Assembly: GCA_030916835.1 (NCBI GenBank)
Contig: JAUPWA010000044.1
Location: 1-6,695, forward strand
Direction of reading: 5' to 3'
Length of the DNA: 6,695 nt
From: Patescibacteria group bacterium
GTDB lineage: Bacteria; Patescibacteriota; Minisyncoccia; Phycocordibacterales; SBAW01
Shown one piece after another: positions 5,401 to 6,695 of this stretch. The first letter of the stretch is position 1. The number at the start of each line of letters is the position of its first letter. The position numbers and the translations under genes were made by a program. The notes under the pieces were generated by a model. That model was not told the origin of the DNA and made no database searches. It saw only the letters and a program-made list of their open reading frames with translations.

Positions 5401-5403
5401 AAA
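5381..5403. promoter_or_regulatory. Perfect palindrome (9-bp arms, 5-nt centre), candidate operator
   Basis: Arms TTTGTAATA (5381-5389) and TATTACAAA (5395-5403) surround AGGAG (5390-5394). The palindrome covers the promoter spacer and the whole -10 box, the classic position for a repressor that blocks RNA polymerase. With lexA encoded next door, LexA is one candidate, but no known LexA box is matched exactly. Because it would mostly lie upstream of the transcription start, an RNA hairpin role is less likely. Confidence 0.5.
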
Positions 5404-5405
5404 GG

Positions 5406-5736
5406 TGGCACCGTCTATCCTGGCGGGCCAAATCAATAAGTTCGGGGGAACTTATGGGTGGTGAAGAAGATCCTTACTTAGGATTAGGACGTGGGCGCGT
5501 TTTTTTTGTTAGAGGGACAGAAGATCCCCCATCACAATGCGCCCGTCTAGAGACTGACCACATGAGCCTTGGGCTTTCAGCCTCTTGGAGAGTTGCGAAT
5601 GGGAGCACAGAAGCAACCACAGACTCAACCCGAAGGGGCTGCAACGTTCCACGATATGGTCAAACATAAAAAGGAGTAAAAAGTTTCTCCCAACCCCCAA
5701 CGCCCCGGCAACTCGCAGCCGGGGCTACGCTTTTAT
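5406..5736 (+). ncRNA. Candidate structured non-coding RNA gene, no family recognised
   Basis: About 330 nt between a plus-strand promoter (5372-5400) and a plus-strand terminator (5702-5736), with no convincing protein product. Visible helices: a perfect 8-bp stem with a GGGG loop (5436-5443 with 5448-5455); a 9-bp stem with one G-U pair (5493-5501 with 5536-5544) capped by GGGA/TCCC (5514-5517 with 5525-5528); a 6-bp stem TGACCA/TGGTCA (5555-5560 with 5657-5662) that encloses GGCT/AGCC (5572-5575 with 5579-5582) and GTTGC/GCAAC (5592-5596 with 5613-5617). A further 7-nt match between 5590-5596 and the terminator loop region (5708-5714) could be a long-range contact. I looked for signatures of tmRNA, RNase P RNA, SRP RNA, 6S RNA and tRNA and found none. 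A 71-codon frame at 5454-5669 preceded by GGGGGA exists, but its composition is not protein-like. The gene is divergent from lexA. Confidence 0.5.
5702..5736 (+). terminator. Intrinsic terminator of the plus-strand RNA gene
   Basis: A perfect 8-bp GC-rich stem, GCCCCGGC (5702-5709) with GCCGGGGC (5718-5725) and an 8-nt loop, is followed by TACGC and then TTTTAT (5731-5736). The T tract is short and offset by 5 nt, but it occurs only on the plus-strand side: reading the minus strand, the stem is followed by G-rich sequence. It therefore fits termination of plus-strand transcription. Confidence 0.6.
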
Positions 5737-5762
5737 AACGAGAAGATAGGTTTAAAGATTTT

Positions 5763-5900
5763 TTACTTCCCTATCCCAGCGATGGTTTGGACAAAATGGA
5801 GCACTAGCTCTAAAACTGAAATAAAAAAGTTAATGGTGATGGTAACTAGATTTACCAAAAAATTAAGAATTTGCGTTAAGAGATTGGATAGTGTTGCCAT
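5763..5900 (-). CDS. Tiny hydrophobic membrane protein, unknown function
   Basis: A 45-residue, very hydrophobic peptide (starting MATLSNLLTQILNFLVNL and ending GIGK) with hardly any charge: one Glu and a C-terminal Lys. It can form one long or two short membrane or amphipathic helices. I chose the ATG at 5898-5900, 7 nt after the stop of the VIT transporter gene; a start at 5943-5945 would add 15 mostly hydrophobic residues but overlap that gene by 38 nt. The tight spacing suggests co-transcription with the transporter, for which it could be an accessory peptide, but nothing in the sequence proves it. A toxin-like hydrophobic peptide is an alternative. The base composition is much richer in A/T than the neighbours. 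It is not a member of any family I recognise. Confidence 0.55.
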   Translation of the reverse strand: MATLSNLLTQILNFLVNLVTITINFFISVLELVLHFVQTIAGIGK

Positions 5901-5907
5901 ATGAATA

Positions 5908-6603
5908 CTATATACCAACCACACCAAATAGGCGGCCGATGCCATAGGTAACCACCATCGCTGCTAACCCGCCACTAATATTACGCACTATTGCTGGCAT
6001 ACGGTGCGCACCGCCCGCCCAGGCACTCAGCCAGCCTGTAACTGCCAGCGCAATAACCACAGCACCAATAAGCACCGGGATGCGCAGCACGTCTGGCACA
6101 AGCATAATAGCCAAAAGAGGGATGATACCGCCCGAAACAAACGAGGCCCCAGAGGCTACTGCGGCCTGCCAGGGGTTAGTGAGGTCGTTCGGGTCGATGT
6201 TAAGTTCTGCATCAACGTGTGCTGCAAACGCATCATGCTCGGTCAACTCTTTTGCAACTAGTTTTGCAGTCTCGTGCGACATACCCTTTCGCTCATAAAT
6301 ACCGACAAGCTCCTCAAACTCAGCCTCAGGCTCCTCCTCAAGCTCACGACGCTCTTTTACCAACAGAGCCTTTTCAGTATCACGCTGGGTCGAGACAGAT
6401 ACATACTCGCCTACCGCCATCGAGAGGGCACCTGCGGTAAGCCCTGCGATACCAGCGGTCAAAATAAAACCCGAGGAGTCAGAAGCGCCAGCAACTCCCG
6501 CCACAATAGAAGCGACCGAGACGATACCGTCATTACTACCTAATACAGCGGCACGTAGCCAATTAAGCTTTGACGTTGGGTCCCCGTGGTACTCGTGATG
6601 CAT
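5908..6603 (-). CDS. VIT1/CCC1-family iron/manganese transporter
   Basis: A 231-residue membrane transporter of the vacuolar iron transporter family, which moves Fe2+ or Mn2+ out of the cytoplasm, probably by proton exchange. The N-terminal signature is clear: LRAAVLGSNDGIVSVASIVAGVAGA (Asp25 in the NDG motif on the transport path) and the second helix LTAGALSMAVGEYVSVSTQRD, with Met62 and Glu66 at the family's metal-path positions. Residues about 72-142 form the Glu/His-rich cytoplasmic metal-binding domain (KERRELEEEPEAEFEEL, ELTEHDAFAAHVDAEL). Three more helices follow (about 147-170, 173-196 and 206-230), giving the usual five. The length is normal for bacterial members. The ATG at 6601-6603 precedes the first helix by about 15 residues. 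A likely promoter places the transcription start almost at the ATG. A small hydrophobic protein is encoded 7 nt downstream. Confidence 0.95.
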   Translation of the reverse strand: MHHEYHGDPTSKLNWLRAAVLGSNDGIVSVASIVAGVAGASDSSGFILTAGIAGLTAGALSMAVGEYVSVSTQRDTEKALLVKERRELEEEPEAEFEELVGIYERKGMSHETAKLVAKELTEHDAFAAHVDAELNIDPNDLTNPWQAAVASGASFVSGGIIPLLAIMLVPDVLRIPVLIGAVVIALAVTGWLSAWAGGAHRMPAIVRNISGGLAAMVVTYGIGRLFGVVGI

Positions 6604-6611
6604 ATGTAGAC

Positions 6612-6639
6612 ATCATACTACACTCTGCTATTGTGTCTT
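6612..6639 (-). promoter_or_regulatory. Promoter of the VIT-type transporter gene, near-leaderless
   Basis: On the minus strand AAGACA (6639-6634, 4 of 6 matches) and TATGAT (6617-6612, 5 of 6) are 16 nt apart. The start of transcription would fall near 6605, only a couple of bases before the ATG at 6603, so the message would be leaderless or nearly so. This agrees with the absence of a Shine-Dalgarno sequence. Confidence 0.42.
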
Positions 6640-6695
6640 TTGTGTGAGCGGCAGCGTTATAGTGAGTGGACTGGCCAAACCTTTGTATGGAGAAC
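6628..6695 (-). other. Right-edge sequence, possible 3' end of an upstream gene
   Basis: The last 68 bases allow a minus-strand frame of 21 codons (ending ...LTITLPLTQKTQ, stop TAG at 6630-6628) that could be the C-terminus of a gene beyond the window. A plus-strand frame opening at a GTG near 6642 is also open to the edge. The fragment is too short to choose between these, and neither end matches a family that I recognise. Confidence 0.2.

Noticed and set aside
5402..5413. T-box-like string AAGGTGGCACCG
   Set aside because: It resembles the T-box core, but it sits at the start of the transcript instead of before a terminator, no specifier stem lies upstream, and no aminoacyl-tRNA or amino-acid gene follows.
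5500..5507. T8 run as an early terminator inside the RNA gene
   Set aside because: The hairpin immediately before it has only three or four pairs, while the same bases pair better in a 9-bp stem with 5536-5544. Attenuation here is possible but unsupported.
5454..5669. 71-codon plus-strand ORF with GGGGGA before the ATG
   Set aside because: Composition is unlike a folded or membrane protein (scattered Cys, Trp, Arg, Thr, Pro, no hydrophobic pattern), it runs through strong RNA helices and a T8 run, and the apparent ribosome site is the loop and arm of the GGGG hairpin. Kept only as an alternative reading of the RNA gene.
5509..5700. 63-codon minus-strand ORF opposite the RNA gene
   Set aside because: No start context, no homology signal by eye, antisense to the candidate RNA; Leu/Ser/Cys-rich composition looks accidental.
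5406..5736. tmRNA, RNase P RNA, SRP RNA or 6S RNA
   Set aside because: No tRNA-like ends or tag ORF, no GAGGAAAGTCC / ACAGAA core pair, no GGAA-tetraloop SRP helix and no full-length closing stem with a central bubble were found by eye. A covariance search could still overturn this.
1..6695. CRISPR array, insertion sequence, prophage or tRNA gene
   Set aside because: No repeat-spacer pattern, transposase, phage structural gene, terminal inverted repeats or cloverleaf was seen on either strand.

Overview
The window reads as a piece of a Patescibacteria (CPR) chromosome, most likely from the Parcubacteria / Kaiserbacteria side. This placement is inferred from gene content and style: a small bacterial RRM protein, an LPNTG-anchored prealbumin-like surface protein next to its own sortase, a run of short lineage-specific secreted or membrane-anchored proteins, tightly packed and overlapping genes, and almost no Shine-Dalgarno sequences. 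No rRNA or marker gene is present to confirm it. TGA is used as a stop (sanA-like gene), so there is no sign of the recoded TGA found in some other CPR groups.

Every convincing protein gene lies on the minus strand. Reading in the direction of transcription from the right: a VIT-family metal transporter (6603-5908) is followed by a tiny hydrophobic protein (5900-5763). A stretch of about 500 bp without a protein gene follows (5259-5762). It holds the lexA promoter on the minus strand and, on the plus strand, what looks like a stand-alone RNA gene with its own promoter and terminator (about 5406-5736). Its promoter spacer carries a perfect 9-bp-arm palindrome, and two inverted DnaA-box-like sequences lie between the two divergent promoters.

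Next comes a compact series: lexA (5258-4599), a SanA/YdcF-type DUF218 membrane protein (4570-3863), msrB (3870-3460, overlapping by 8 nt) and a one-TM protein with an extracytoplasmic beta-rich domain (3502-3098, overlapping by 43 nt). A second unit, with a good promoter buried in the end of the first, holds a TM-anchored small protein (3053-2739), a secreted helical protein (2721-1909) and a small coiled-coil/TM protein (1903-1691). The third unit is a surface-protein module: the LPNTG substrate (1611-970) and its class E/F-like sortase (1001-312), whose start lies inside the substrate gene. The left edge holds the start of an RRM RNA-binding protein.

The common theme is the cell envelope and stress: surface anchoring, envelope-barrier (SanA) and oxidised-protein repair (MsrB) functions, all downstream of a LexA-type regulator. 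The most notable points are (1) LexA carries Asp where the cleavage-site Gly normally sits, the same change as the non-inducible E. coli lexA3 allele, while its catalytic Ser and Lys are intact; and (2) the unrecognised, divergently transcribed, apparently structured RNA gene beside lexA.
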